DNA of 64,000 nt from Lepidonotus clava (Eukaryota; Annelida; Polychaeta; Phyllodocida; Polynoidae), in assembly GCA_936440205.1 (NCBI GenBank), contig OW387143.1, positions 32,314,949-32,378,948 of the forward strand, read 5' to 3'. Both the position numbers and the translations under genes were made by a program. Within the stretch, counting starts at the first letter, position 1. Each line of letters starts with the position of its first letter. The notes beneath the pieces are model-generated. The model was given only the letters and a program-made list of their open reading frames with translations, ran no database searches and was not told where the DNA came from. Below are positions 1 to 12,075 of this stretch, one piece after another.

Positions 1-26
1 GCTCAGTTGTATGGCCCTAGACCCCT

Positions 27-203
27 AAATTCGACAGGGCGACATGGCCCTTTTTAGAGCCTAGTGACATGCGACATGGGATTTTAAAAGATAATGACAT
101 GGGACATTGCCCTTTCTTAAATTCGACAGGGCGACATTGCCCTTTCTTAAATTCGACAGGGCGACATTGCCCTTTCTTAAATTCGACATGCGACATTGGG
201 ACC
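27..203. repeat. 30-bp minisatellite with degenerate left flank
   Basis: Three nearly exact 30-bp units start at 104, 134 and 164. Each begins ACATTGCCCTTTC and ends CGACAGGGCG, and a more diverged copy lies between about 27 and 100. Each unit carries AGGGC and GCCCT a few bases apart, so single strands can form small hairpins. No coding role is supported. Confidence 0.85.
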
Positions 204-2388
204 CCCCCATCAAGGGCCCCAGTTGTTGCACTACAGCCACATTCGTTGTACATCAAGCTTGCGTAGGCTCAAACCTAAATGACCCTAACCCATGGGCCCA
301 GACCCAGGTGCTGCTACCTAATTGCATTTACTACATCCATGAAATTTTTATTCCCTTTTTAGGGACCTCCCGTGCCAACGGGATCACCCTGTGTCCTATG
401 ACTTTCCAGATGAATGTAAAAATATCCAAAATATCTGGGGGGGGGGGGGGGATGAGACAAATAGTTGTGAATTTCCACATGTAATACATATAAACAAAGG
501 AATTGTTTTCACCTCTGTCCCTCTTCTCAGTATTCTACCCATGCCCACTAACCATTCATTGTCCCCCAAGACGAACTAGCGCCCATCTCGAGTTAAATGT
601 TGAGACCAGAGGGCAAACAGTACTCACAGTCTCCTGCCACCCACCCCGAACCCGAGTCACTAGTACTAGTGAAACCCGATAAAATGATACCAGTCTGAGG
701 GTTGTACACAAACAAACCCATACCCCTTTCTCATAGTCCACCAGAAAAATTGACCCTAGATTGGGGGAATAAGGTAGCTGACTGTTTATAGGTTTATTTC
801 TGAACTATGAATATTGGACGATATTTTTCATGTTTTTCCAACCAAAGGTGGGTTTTGGGGTTATATTTTCGTTTCACAAAAATAGTGATTCATTTCTGCA
901 GTTAAAAAAAGATTCAAATCTTCCATGTAACAAGAGATATCGGTACAATTGTCTTTTGGTTCATATTTCAAAGTGTGTATCTAAGATCTGGCTTGGCATA
1001 ATCAATAGTAATGTGCAGAATATAATAGTACGCATAATAACAACACGTGACCTGTATTTCCCTTGATTCGAGGTAAAGTTTCTAATTTGATATAGAATAC
1101 CAGATACAGTGATTACTCTGTGATAGCTGCAGCTAAGCGTCTATGATATCAATAAGTCATATGCAATGACCAAATGAGATATGTTCAGGTTTCAATCAAT
1201 TTACAACTGTTCGTTATAAGCTTCTGGATTGTCTTTCATGTCCATACCTCAGACACGCAATATCTTACCATACAGCTTTTTAATCAAATCCAGTGGAATA
1301 AGTATCTATGTAAGATACTTACAGAAATGGATTTGGTTCATAAATCATTATTTTATAATGATGCTCTCTACCTTCTCTCAGCACCATTAAGGGTTGGTTG
1401 AAATTTGTATTGGTGTCACAATAATTTATTCATTTTATGTTTTTTATAACTTTACTTCGCGTCATAACACCAGATGGTCTAGCATGGCAAGCAGGAGGCT
1501 CTTCGATATAATAGAATGCTTTATGCTTTCCCAATGGGGACAGGCCTTAGGGTACTTGAAAGGCCAGACTTCTAGGACATAAATAGTACTGTAGATATTT
1601 TCGGGTAGGTCTATTATTGAGGAAGCTAATTTTTGCTCTGGAAATGGGCAAGTTTTTCTATTTCAAAAACTGTATTCCTATAATGTGAGATAGGATACAT
1701 CTTCAGATAAACAGAATTGCTCATTATCTATATTGAATTCAATAAAAGTTTAAAAATATTTCGGATGCAAAATTATTACTCTATTCTTAATGTAGCATCT
1801 GTTTCATATATTATTCTAAAATTCGAATTATTCTATTCGCAGATTCATATTAATATGGCCCATCTACTTCTCATAAGACTTATTGGTAGATTGTTATTTA
1901 AAAAGTAATCATGATAGGTGTTTTTGTAATCTTCTATGTCTTCTACAATCCCTTCTAGAATGTTAATGTTTGCGGAAACAAAAATTAATGTCTACCTTTA
2001 ATGGTCAGGTGTTACGATTATACAAGTAAGATTTGACACTCAAAAACTAGTGATATCTGTAAGCTTAGACGAGTCGAATAGGTTATCTCTATTTGTATAA
2101 GTAAAGCTGGCCAATACTTAACCTTGCAGCATTGAGGAAGTAAGAAAGATAGCTCTTCAAGTTATCGATGTTGAAAGTTCATTAGAATACATTAAACAAT
2201 GATATCAATATATACATATTTATTCTGTAGTTATTTTTTTTGTCTTTCTCCAGCATTCGGTATTGAAATAGTAGAGTAAAAGTGGCGTACTCCTCACTCA
2301 GCATGTATGTCAGCGGTTTTGTACACTTTTTAAGAAAGACCTTGTATTTTCCCAGTGGATTATTGAAGTACAAAATTGCTAGTTTCTC
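204..2388. other. AT-rich intronic DNA without recognised genes
   Basis: A run of 15 G lies at 437-451. The rest is ordinary AT-rich sequence with only short chance open frames. A small perfect inverted repeat with 8-bp arms (AAGTATCT/AGATACTT) sits near 1300-1320. Nothing else was recognised. Confidence 0.6.
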
Positions 2389-2627
2389 AGGCCGTCCTTA
2401 AAAAAAATTCTGTTTCCGGTCCAGCGGTTGGGGTTTAAAAAGGTGACCCGGGCGGCCGCAAATTCTTTTTTTTTTTTTTTTTTTTTTTTAAAGGGTTGGT
2501 AAGGATTTAACACAAAATTCCCCCCCCCCAAATTTTTTTTTTGAAAAATGAAAAAAAAAGTGTCCCACCCGGCCATAAAATACTCACCCGGCCGGTCCGG
2601 AAACAGAATTTTTTTTAAGGACAGCCT
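2389..2627. mobile_element. Short inverted-repeat element (MITE-like), 239 bp
   Basis: The two ends are 34-bp terminal inverted repeats (2389-2422 and 2594-2627) matching at 32 of 34 positions. They begin AGGC(C/T)GTCCTTAAAA and carry TTCTGTTTCCGG inside. The interior has no coding capacity and is unusually homopolymer-rich, with long T, C and A runs and a GCGGCCGC site. A target-site duplication is not clear. The flanks are related to each other: the left flank CAGTGGATTATTGAAGTAC resembles the right flank CAATGGATCATTGAAGTAT, so the element sits inside or between copies of a local repeat. Family not assigned; a non-autonomous DNA transposon is the simplest reading. Confidence 0.65.
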
Positions 2628-5600
2628 CGGCATATGTCAATGGATCATTGAAGTATAAAATGGCCCATCCCTCGGCATACGTCAGTGGTCTGGTGGTATA
2701 CTAAGACCTTGGTTCAGGCGACTGCTTGGTTGCCTCTGCCCTGTATGGCGGTGCCTAATATTGATTTATGGATCACCCAGTATACATACAGCAGTGCGAC
2801 AAGGATAGAGTCTTCTCTGCAAAGATTACCTCAAGAAAAAATGCTCAGAAACGCTCCGTTTAGCTATGGCATCCCTACACTACTGACTGCTATAGGGTCC
2901 TTATCAGGCGGTCCATGAAATGATGACATTCTATTCTTATAGTGTTGTCTGTGTATAACAATAAGGTATATGGTTACTCAAGAATCATACCTATTGGAAT
3001 TATTGATTTATATTTGTCAATATCTCTCACCTTCAGCTATATATAACTGGTCCACTAGTGTGAAATACACACTGATTAGATTTTAGCAGCCTTGTCAGGT
3101 CAAAGTTATGGTCATAGCCTCTGGTTACAGGCAAACTGTTCCTACAAAATTATTTACAATATGTCATTAAACGTATCCAAATCAATAGATATAATGTGTG
3201 TTTTTTTCCTTTTATAAAACTTATTTAAAAAATATTAAACAAATGTAATATAGACATTTTTATTATATTTTATCACATGTATATATAACATAATAGGCAT
3301 GAATGACATGTCAGCCGCCCCCATACAGTTCAAGCCTATGCCCCAGACCCTGGATCCCCCCACCCCCTTTCCTTCCTACCCTACTCCCTGGTCCCGGCGG
3401 GTCACTCGGGGTCCTGGGGTTGACCAGTCACCACGGGAAGCACCGCTCTGTTGGCAGCCCAGGGAGCAGAGGGGGCAGGGGCAGCTTGGACCAGGGCCAG
3501 CGGTCACATCGGGCACCTGAGAACTGGTCCTCACAGGAGGTCTGACATTAAGGGGTATTTGGAGGGGGGGGGGGGGGAGGGGGTTAGCTTAAAGGTATGG
3601 GGGTACATTAAAGGTTTTCGGAGTTTTATTAAGGTTACTATTTGGAAATCGACTGCATGCAAAAACCTGGAAAGTAAAAAGAAATATCAATGCAAGAAGA
3701 AAACACGTAAAGAAAATGTGTATCTTTTCATCATATACCTCTCTCAAACACATACCACAACAACAAAAATATTTCTAGGCTTTACAGTACGATCTCCCTT
3801 ACCTACCTACATGTACATAATCACATCACCTGGAGGAACCCAGCACACCGTGGCAGGTGGTTGAGCCATCCCGGAGGCCCAGGACCCATCCAGTGTGAAC
3901 ACCCCTAATGGCCAGGTCTAGCGTACCTTCGCTGGGCACCGGGCGTGATATTATAACTAATAAGAGACCCGGACCCAGGCTGGCAACCAGCCACTGCTCA
4001 AATCGTTGGGTAAACATAGAGTGTGTGCCGGGTTGCCTGCTCTTTATGAATGGTCAGGCTTGGTCAGCTAGCACACCAGACTGATGTGGATTTTTTATGT
4101 TGTTGTCATTTGATAGACTTCACGGGAACTATAGAGTTGTTTTTTGTCTGTTTGGAGAGCTAGTTCGTGGAAGTTTGACTTGAGGCTTGCAGGGAATATA
4201 TTCTCTGTAGTCTGCTTTTTAGTCACATTCGTATTGCGTCAATTTGGAGGAAATATCGGTTAGCATTTGCATGTATTAGATCTGAATACTGAGTGCCGGA
4301 AGCTATGGGATTACTGGGTATTTGCTTGTATTAATTTGTGGTGGAATTTATAAGCGCCACAAGCTCTGCTGTTAAAATATTCTAGGCTAAACGTAAAATG
4401 TGTTTTTGAAATTCAAGTTCCTGATATTTCATATTCAGTTTCTTTTTCTTTGTATGAAATATGTCATGCTACCTCAGGATCCCGTGAGGGACTTCAGTAT
4501 CAGGTTTACACTTATGTAAAATACTTTTTTTTTTGCTCAGTTTCAAAAACTTATATTTAGGAATTGAACAAAATTTATTAATATGGCATTAAATACGGAT
4601 TTTTTTAATATTTCTACTTATTTCTACTGTATTCTCAGCAACATTTCAAAATTTCCGCCAGAACGAAACAGCTAGTATTGAAGAAGAAGAAAAAACATTA
4701 TTCAATGTCAACATAGGTTTTGTGAGAGAACCCCTGACCTACACCGAGGACACCACTCGGTTCATTCCCAGATTATGCTATTTCTCAGGTGTGTTGGGTA
4801 GAACACCTGTCCATATCTGACCAGGTAAAAACCCCACCCTTTCCCTGACACAGAGGGCAGAGACCACCGGTCGCCATGGTTATTGGACTACCACTCTATC
4901 TGTGTTATCTGGGTAAATAAGGCCTACAATAGCAGCATTGATGTAGGTAGTCTACCCAGTATAAATTAAGTCTTCTCCATGGTCTTGCACTGAAGGAACT
5001 TTTCTGTGTAGTTTTAAGTCTTGACAGAAGTGAATTATTTTTCGGTAAATCTTTTCATATAATAAAGTATTGTCAGTCTCATGTTTTTAGCACTTATTTT
5101 CTTTTTACCTCTCAATGTACCACTGCCTGTAAAAATTCTCAGAATATACTTCAATCATTCAAATTACCAATATAAATACGTAGTATTGGAAGATTCGGAA
5201 AAAATATTTGATGATAAATGAACGTATCTTCTATTACAGTAATTCATTTGCCTGAGATACAAATCCAAGAATTGATTCTTCTTTGTATTTCAGGCCATGA
5301 TATGTTGGAGACATACTTCAGAAATACCTGATCATTAATATACCAGTTCATAGATCACATCATTTTACAGCTTGTACTCCTAGTAATGTGACCCCTACAC
5401 GGTCTCTGTCACTAAAAGAAACTTTCCGCCCTAATAAACTCATAACCGTAATCCGTCTAATGATATCCTGTGACACACAAAATGTGTATTTAGAGGGAGC
5501 ACTGGCCCACATCCACGTTATTTGGAGACGTATGCTTGCCTATATAAAAGAGGAGGGTGGGGGGCAAATTTCCTTTATCGGAATGCATTCGCATACGACT

Positions 5601-5891
5601 GTGATTTCCCTTTTTTTAGCATCAGCAAGGACTTTTTTGTCGAACACATAGCCACATTTTTCAGAGAAACCGAAATGTTGATGGTCTTGAAAGTGTATTC
5701 TTGATAATTCTATGTGCAATGTGTATCATTATTCAACCCCATGATAATCCAGGGACACACTACATTGTTAGAGGGAGGATATGCCATGCCTAAACCTAGG
5801 TATGATAACATAATATATCAAAGTTAGACCCTGTTTGTATTGTTAACATTTATCTGCTGTACTGATGATATGTTTTCTTTTATCTTTCCAG
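2628..5891. other. AT-rich intronic DNA, one C-rich patch, no genes recognised
   Basis: A C-rich patch lies at about 3335-3520, followed by a run of 14 G at 3564-3577. A moderately GC-rich segment at about 4720-4960 has a short stretch resembling a polymerase III B box (CGGTTCATTCCC) without a convincing A box. The last 40 bases (TTTTCTTTTATCTTTCCAG) form the polypyrimidine tract and acceptor of the first recursive splice site. No coding exon is supported. Confidence 0.55.
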
Positions 5892-5948
5892 GTAAGTTTT
5901 TGATGAAACAAATCGTAGCGGTAATCAGTCGTGGCTCTGACCAAAATT
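5892..5948 (+). other. Recursive splice site 1 with its RS-exon (57 nt)
   Basis: The pyrimidine-rich tract TTTTCTTTTATCTTTCCAG ends in AG at 5890-5891 and is followed at once by GTAAGT at 5892, so a 5' splice site is rebuilt at the acceptor. A TACTGAT sequence about 35-40 nt upstream would serve as branch point. Fifty-seven nt downstream a second donor, GTAAGTACG, begins at 5949. This acceptor/donor fusion plus downstream donor is the known layout of a recursive splice site with RS-exon: the exon is first defined by its downstream donor, then removed through the rebuilt donor. It shares GATGAAACAAATC with the RS-exon at 39454. A skipped cassette microexon is the alternative. Confidence 0.7.
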
Positions 5949-7069
5949 GTAAGTACGTACTAAGGTAGATAATGAATTTGACATTTGATCCCAAAATCAT
6001 TTATTGATTTATTTCCAGTAAAGTATGAAAACAGTCCTTTGAATCTGAGTAAAAGATAAATCTCTTTTCAAAAATATCGTAATGTGTTACCAGTATTTCT
6101 CTTCCCCAGATCTTCTTGATTTCATTATAAATACTATCATTTCCAAGGATTTACTAGCACGTACCAGGGAGTCAATAAGTAACATTGTTATTAATAACAC
6201 TGATGGAATACACTTATTTTTCACATGAAGTTGATATTAAATGTAGGAGATTTTCTGTCGATTTTGGGAATGTTGCGTATTAAAAAATATATATAAGGAA
6301 AAAACGTTTATATGCTTAGTACATGAAGTTGAACCAGAAATATGTAGCTACACATGGATTATTATAGATGGTCATTGGTTTAACCTTGAACATCAAATAG
6401 GAAAACTCCCCCTCCTCCATCCCCACCCCAAATCCTTATACTGTATGAAATGCATGGTGTGTGTACCTGAAACTACCACTGCTCCCTTGACCTGGGTGCC
6501 TAAATTACAGACTCCTGTGGCGCCGACCTTGTTAGGCAGTGATTTAGGTGCTGGCCCAGTGCCCTCCGCCTGTTCCCGTCTGACGGTGATGCTAACCAGT
6601 CTGTCACGCTAGGTACCTGCCGAAGCTTGACACAGGATGGTAAGGGGGGGGGGGGAGTCGCATATATTATGGCTGACAGAAAACGGATTATTCCTCTACG
6701 TTAGGATAGCTTGTAGAAAACAAAAATCCAATGTTCATAGTAGCTAGGACTCTGAAATACAGGTAGTTATTTTAGGATTTCATAGTAATTTGTTTGCCTG
6801 AAAAGTGATGCAGGGACTTTCTTAATTCAAGACTTTATTCCATTCGATAACATTTTTCACAGTCAGTGAAAAGATTTGGGAAACATTTTCTCTCGAGGGA
6901 AGCCATAAGAATGTATTAATTGTTCCCAAAGCCTTAAAGCGAAATGTTATAGTTCATACCAATACATTAAACATAATTAATCATGTACTTTTTTCGAAAT
7001 TCGTAGGCACTGTTTGGGATATGCTTGGGATATAACCACTATGACAGTTTAGGCCCCTCCCCGCCCCAC
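5949..7069. other. AT-rich intronic DNA
   Basis: Mostly AT-rich. A GC-richer patch lies at about 6470-6660, ending in a G run near 6645. No gene, RNA or mobile element was recognised. Confidence 0.5.
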
Positions 7070-7565
7070 TATAGATCTGCAGGGCAAGAAAGGACTGAAA
7101 AACTTGAAATATCTGGTCCTTCTACCTGTCTTAAAAATGTAGCACTGTTAATAACGTTATGATAAAAATAAACATGGTATATTTAGATTTGGTATATTTT
7201 TTTCTATCATTCAATACCAAAATTGTTTGTCAGGTACAAGTATTTCAATAAAGAAATGGGAGTAGAATCTGACAAAGACGGCACAAGTTTTCAAAATATG
7301 AGCATCCTCCCATGTGACATTGCTAATGAATATAACAAATAATATGAACAAAGGGGGAAAAATATAAAATATGTTCAGATGATAAATATCCACAAATGAC
7401 ACAAAAGATGTGTTAAGAAAATTCAAAAAGTCATTAATCATGTGCTCCCCCACCAGTAAACTTTTGTGATTGATATAAAAAAAACTTACTACAAATCTTA
7501 GGAAAGTAGACCTCAAAATAGAACTGAAAAACAAAACCAGCCCTTTCTTGCCCTGCAGACCTATA
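7070..7565. mobile_element. Possible TIR element with 24-bp ends and TA flanks
   Basis: A 24-nt sequence at 7070-7093 (TATAGATCTGCAGGGCAAGA and four more bases) is repeated in reverse complement at 7542-7565, 23 of 24 matching. Both ends abut TATA, so a TA duplication of the Tc1/mariner type is possible. The interior is AT-rich. A 194-codon minus-strand open frame (7795 to 7211) overlaps but extends beyond the right end; its product has several hydrophobic stretches and no recognised domain, so it is probably chance. An alternative is two unrelated fragments of the same dispersed repeat in opposite orientation. Confidence 0.35.
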
Positions 7566-9142
7566 CCACCAGACCAGCATCCCCCTAGTCCCGGTTCCCA
7601 CCCCAGTACCCAGCCTATATAGTACACCTGAGGCACCTTAGCCCCGACTACAGACCACCTCACTGTATGAGGGCCCGGGGCCACCGTGAGAATCGGATTT
7701 ACGGCCAGTTTGGGAGAAATAACAAACAATAGAGGTCTTTCATGGGGTTTGGAGGAAAAATCAATGCACCCAAGTATATCATATGACCCCCGCAATACAA
7801 TATGAAGAATAGGTCAAATAGCATTACTGCATAGATTGATAGAAAAAAGGTTTCCCTGGAATGTTGGTGTTTATTAATTTGTTTCTAAAATGTAACATAT
7901 CTTACAATGGAAGCTTGATAGATATTGCTTTGTTTATCTATACATGGCTCTTTATTCTAGAGGTACAGGCATTGATTCTTATAGATATCATTACATTAGA
8001 TTAACAGGTAATTGAATTAAGTTTTACGATGTATTACTAATGTGCACTTAAACCGGAGTAGACTAAAATTTAACAGCTAAAATTGACCACAGTCTGGAAA
8101 GAATATCTAATGATGTCACTGTATCTAAATGTTGAATACTTTTGAGGTTTGAAATATCACGGGAAGCATATTTAAAAAAGTCGTCGAGAATAAAGTATAG
8201 AATGTCAAGTAGGTAAAGTAAAGGAATAATCAAGGCTTCAACCTATAGAGGTCTCTGTTCTAGCGTTGAACTGCTTCAAAACAGAGACTGGATCAGTCCT
8301 AAAATCTATTGAGCGTTACACCGTCACTTCAAGTGTGAAAATCGATGCACCGCCCAGAAGTAATTGATTTGTTAAAAAAGGCTAAATTTAGCCCCAAGTA
8401 GGACAGACCTACATAAAAACACCTTGTTTAATTCATGAAGTCAAGTTGGTTCAATAGTACGGCTCGATATCAGAGAATATTGTTTTCCAAAGCTGGGATT
8501 TCAAGCTTTCCTCGATTCAGAGCGATCTATCCAGCATTTCCTCTTCAACCTTTTTACTCTGCATTGATTTTAGAATATTAGACTATCAAAGTTGAACGCA
8601 GTGATGTATGTGATTTGGCAATGCGTTTGCTTCTATTGACACCTGAAATAAATATCCTGAATAATTACATGAAAAAAAATAACACTTTCATCAATATAAG
8701 GATCCCTCAGTCATACTGTAGTATAACAAATTGCAATTATTCATCCAAATTTCGCTTTGGAAAAAATAAAGGTAACTGCATGGCCAGGAAAAAGAACCCA
8801 AAACTCCCACGAAAAATCCTCGAGAACAACCTTATAAATTCATTGGTAGTACTGTCAGAATGAAATCCGAATCCCAAAGCCAAACCCCACTCAGGTCATA
8901 TGATCCGGCTGAGTAGTCTATATTTCCCATCGCTTTGTGTAGCCACCCCCGATAAGTGGGCCGCTGTGATGTATGGGTGGCTGGGGTATGGGTGGCTGGA
9001 GTCTGAACCCCCGTGGGCCCTGTGTACGGGGGGACGGGTTGAGTGGCAGAGTGGTCTATCACTATTCACCACCCCGTGATGACCACTGAGCCAGGAGCCG
9101 CACTCAGCATTCAGATCTCATCAGTAGTACGGGTATCTAAAG
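7566..9142. other. AT-rich intronic DNA leading into a minisatellite
   Basis: AT-rich to about 8860, then a GC-richer stretch (8930-9110) with a short tandem duplication of TATGGGTGGCTGG. No gene recognised. Confidence 0.5.
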
Positions 9143-10460
9143 CACTGTTGGTAGTCTACCTGGGTTTGGCCTATCTGTGTACTACTACCTAGTGTCCTGT
9201 TAGTAGTCTGCCTGGGTTTGGCCTATCTGTGTACTACTACCTAGTTTCCTGTTAGTAGTCTACCTGGGTTTGTCCTATCTGTGTAGTGTGTACTACTACC
9301 TAGTGCCCTGTTAGTGTAAGTAGTCTACCTGGGTTTGTCCTATCTGTGTACTGCTGCCTATTGCCCTGTTAGTAGCCTTCCTGGGTTTGGCCTATCTGTG
9401 TACTACTGCCTAGTGTCCTGTTAGTAGTCTACCTGGGTTTGTCCTATCTGTGTAGTGTGTACTACTACCTAGTGCCCTGTTACTGTAAGTAGTCTACCTG
9501 GGTTTGTCCTGTCTGTGTACTGCTGCCTATTGCCCTGTTAGTAGCCTTCCTGGGTTTGGCCTATCTGTGTACTACTGCCTAGTGCCCTGTTGGTAGTCTA
9601 CCTGGGTTTGGCCTCTCAGTGCATTACTGCTACCTAGTGTCCTGAGTGACCTACCTGGGTTTGGCCTATCTGTGTACTGCTACCTAGCCGCCTGTGAATT
9701 AATGGTTTACCTGGGTTCCGATTATCTGTATACTATTACCTAGCGTACTGTTAGTAGTCTGCCTGGGTTTGGCCTATCTGTGTACTACTACCTAGTTTCC
9801 TGTTAGTAGTCTACCTGGGTTTGTCCTATCTGTGTAGTGTGTACTACTACCTAGTGCCCTGTTAGTGTAAGTAGTCTACCTGGGTTTGTCCTATCTGTGT
9901 ACTGCTGCCTATTGCCCTGTTAGTAGCCTTCCTGGGTTTGGCCTATCTGTGTACTACTGCCTAGTGTCCTGTTAGTAGTCTACCTGGGTTTGTCCTATCT
10001 GTGTAGTGTGTACTACTACCTAGTGCCCTGTTACTGTAAGTAGTCTACCTGGGTTTGTCCTGTCTGTGTACTGCTGCCTATTGCCCTGTTAGTAGCCTTC
10101 CTGGGTTTGGCCTATCTGTGTACTACTGCCTAGTGCCCTGTTGGTAGTCTACCTGGGTTTGGCCTCTCAGTGCATTACTGCTACCTAGTGTCCTGAGTGA
10201 CCTACCTGGGTTTGGCCTATCTGTGTACTGCTACCTAGCCGCCTGTGAATTAATGGTTTACCTGGGTTCCGATTATCTGTATACTATTACCTAGCGTACT
10301 GTTAGTAGTCTACCTGGGTTTCGCCTCTCACTGCATAACTACCACCATAGAAGGAAAATTTTAAAATCACCCAGTTGGTCTTCCTGGGTTTGGTCTATCT
10401 GTGTACAACTACCATTTAGCGCCCTGTTAGTGGCCTACCTGGCTTGGTAGAACTGTGTAC
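9143..10460. repeat. Minisatellite with an exact 551-bp higher-order unit
   Basis: The monomer is about 50-60 bp, built around TACCTGGGTTTGGCCTATCT, then TGTACTACTACCTAG and a (G/C)CCTGTTAGTAG linker. Nested inside is a block of about 169 bp repeated at 9252 and 9421. The whole 551-bp segment from 9201 recurs from 9752 to 10302, apparently base for base. Array edges (9143-9200 and 10303-10460) carry more diverged monomers. Identity between the 551-bp copies against divergence between monomers points to a recent block duplication by unequal exchange. No long open frame crosses it. Confidence 0.95.
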
Positions 10461-10550
10461 CTGTTTTTGCAATGCTCGTTCGATCCTCAATGTCACCTTG
10501 TTAACGTCTTTATAAATACATTCAATAGTCTCACACCCCTCCTACATGTA

Positions 10551-10616
10551 CACACCCACCCACCATACCCCAGCCCCAAGCCCCCAGCCCCAGCCCCCAC
10601 CCCTCCCTACCCACTG
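10551..10616 (-). other. C-rich tract with G-quadruplex potential on the minus strand
   Basis: Six or more runs of 4-5 C separated by 1-3 nt (CCCCAGCCCCAAGCCCCC and continuation) lie within about 55 bp. On the complementary strand this satisfies the usual four-run G-quadruplex pattern, and the + strand could form an i-motif. It directly follows the minisatellite. Confidence 0.6.
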
Positions 10617-11919
10617 GTCTAACACGGCCTTACCGGCAATATCCATATCTGGCAGTTGGGGCATTTGGCGGCCAATAAACCGTGATTTGCATGCAGGTCT
10701 GTGGGCCTAACTGACGTCTCCGGCCGGCCCGACTACAACGTGCGGACAGGGGGGACGTAAGGGAGGGGCAGCAGGGGGCATATCTACATGACAGTTGGCA
10801 CCTGTTGGGGGTTAAAAAGGGCATGGGAAGTACTTGAATCGAGAACCGAGGGCATGAATATTTGATGATGCACGAGGGCATGAATTTATAGTATTGTTGT
10901 GCGTATCAACTTATATGATTAAACTATTTAGTTATTTTTGTATTTATTAAATTCAAAATTTGAAGCTTTAGAGTATAACATTTTATGTTGGCAGTAATGT
11001 TTGGTATTCAATTGAGAAAAAAAAATCACCGATGAACTGGTGTAAGTGTAGCGTGATTTTGTAATAACGTGATGCACCCAATGTTTAACCTCGGCGTAGG
11101 TCAAGATACGAATAACTAATCCATCATGTGAAATTGAAATCTTAATCAACTGAACATTCTCACCGCTCGATTTCACAGATTCCCAGGTGGTCCTCTAATG
11201 ATCAGACACTTGATAACAATAACTTTGACTAATTTCCAGCTCCAAATACACCCTACACAACAGCCTCCCACATTATAAGATCAACATCACAGAGCAGTGG
11301 CTTCCTCGCAGAACCCGACCTACTCTATTACAGGACCCATTAATAAGCCTAACATCAGCCCTAAATTTTATTACACAAGCCTAGCCCGGCCTATCGTGTA
11401 TCATCACGTCCTACATTGTCACTGCTATGACCATAAGTTGGGCCTGAACGCCCCTGCGGGGACGTTTAGGGTGTTATATGAGGTAGGCTCGTGTGAGGTA
11501 TCGGACTATTTTAGGGATATTTTAACCTGCTTACAAAAGACCAGACTTAGAACCTCAACCTGGCTAGTTATCTGGGTTATCAGATTAGTATATTGTGACC
11601 CGTACAGATGTTTAAGATATATTTAGATTTTCTAAGAATACTTAAAACATTTAGATACATCTTTTATTAAAGCATAAAGAATGGCGGGTTTCTTTATAGT
11701 CACACCCTATTTCAGGCTCGGAAACAAACATTGATATCTGACGTTTTAGAAACAGGTCTTTCCAGTTAACACCATAGAGATGTATGATATAATAGTTATA
11801 TTTGATGAACATATTGAGATCGATTTGGAAAGGTGAGTGTAGGTAAATAACATGCTTGAGTAGAATTGCTGAGTTATCTAGAAGTAATCCTTTTCTATCT
11901 AAAGAAATATTGAAAAGTC
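10617..11919. other. Mixed intronic DNA, no gene recognised
   Basis: GC-richer at 10620-10830 and again around 11300-11520, where a 109-codon + strand frame (11297-11626) has no recognised domain and no convincing splice sites. The segment CGCCCCTGCGGGGACG near 11450 is a near-palindrome. A GGTGAGTG at 11834 lacks a pyrimidine tract. Confidence 0.45.
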
Positions 11920-12075
11920 AAATTAATATTAGAAGGAAAGTCTACTAAGCATTAGAAGGAAGGTCTTCTCAGTATTGAAAAGAAATTTTCTTGAGTATTA
12001 TAGGCAGTCTATTTAGTATTATACTGAAAGTCTACCTAGTAATAGTATTAGCAGGAAAGTCTACCCAGTCTATCT
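11920..12075. repeat. Degenerate tandem repeat, about 30-40 bp period
   Basis: Recurring pieces of the form ATTAGAAGGAAAGTCTACTAAGC are seen four or five times with variation (for example AGCATTAGAAGGAAGGTCTTC and GTATTAGCAGGAAAGTCTACC). An old, eroded minisatellite. Confidence 0.6.

Noticed and set aside
2440-2500. CGGGCGGCCGC followed by a long T run as a cloning-primer contaminant
   Set aside because: It resembles a NotI-oligo(dT) adapter, but it lies inside a pair of 34-bp inverted repeats with no vector sequence, so an element interior is likelier. Assembly error is kept as a caveat.
7211-7795. 194-codon minus-strand open frame
   Set aside because: Longest open frame in the window, but AT-driven, rich in Phe/Ile/Leu without a clear domain, no splice context, and it straddles the end of a putative repeat. 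Treated as chance.
9143-10460. CRISPR array
   Set aside because: Repeat units are contiguous and graded, without unique spacers, in a eukaryotic context.
11825-11845. GGAAAG|GTGAGTG donor
   Set aside because: No pyrimidine tract upstream for a recursive site and no coding frame ending here.
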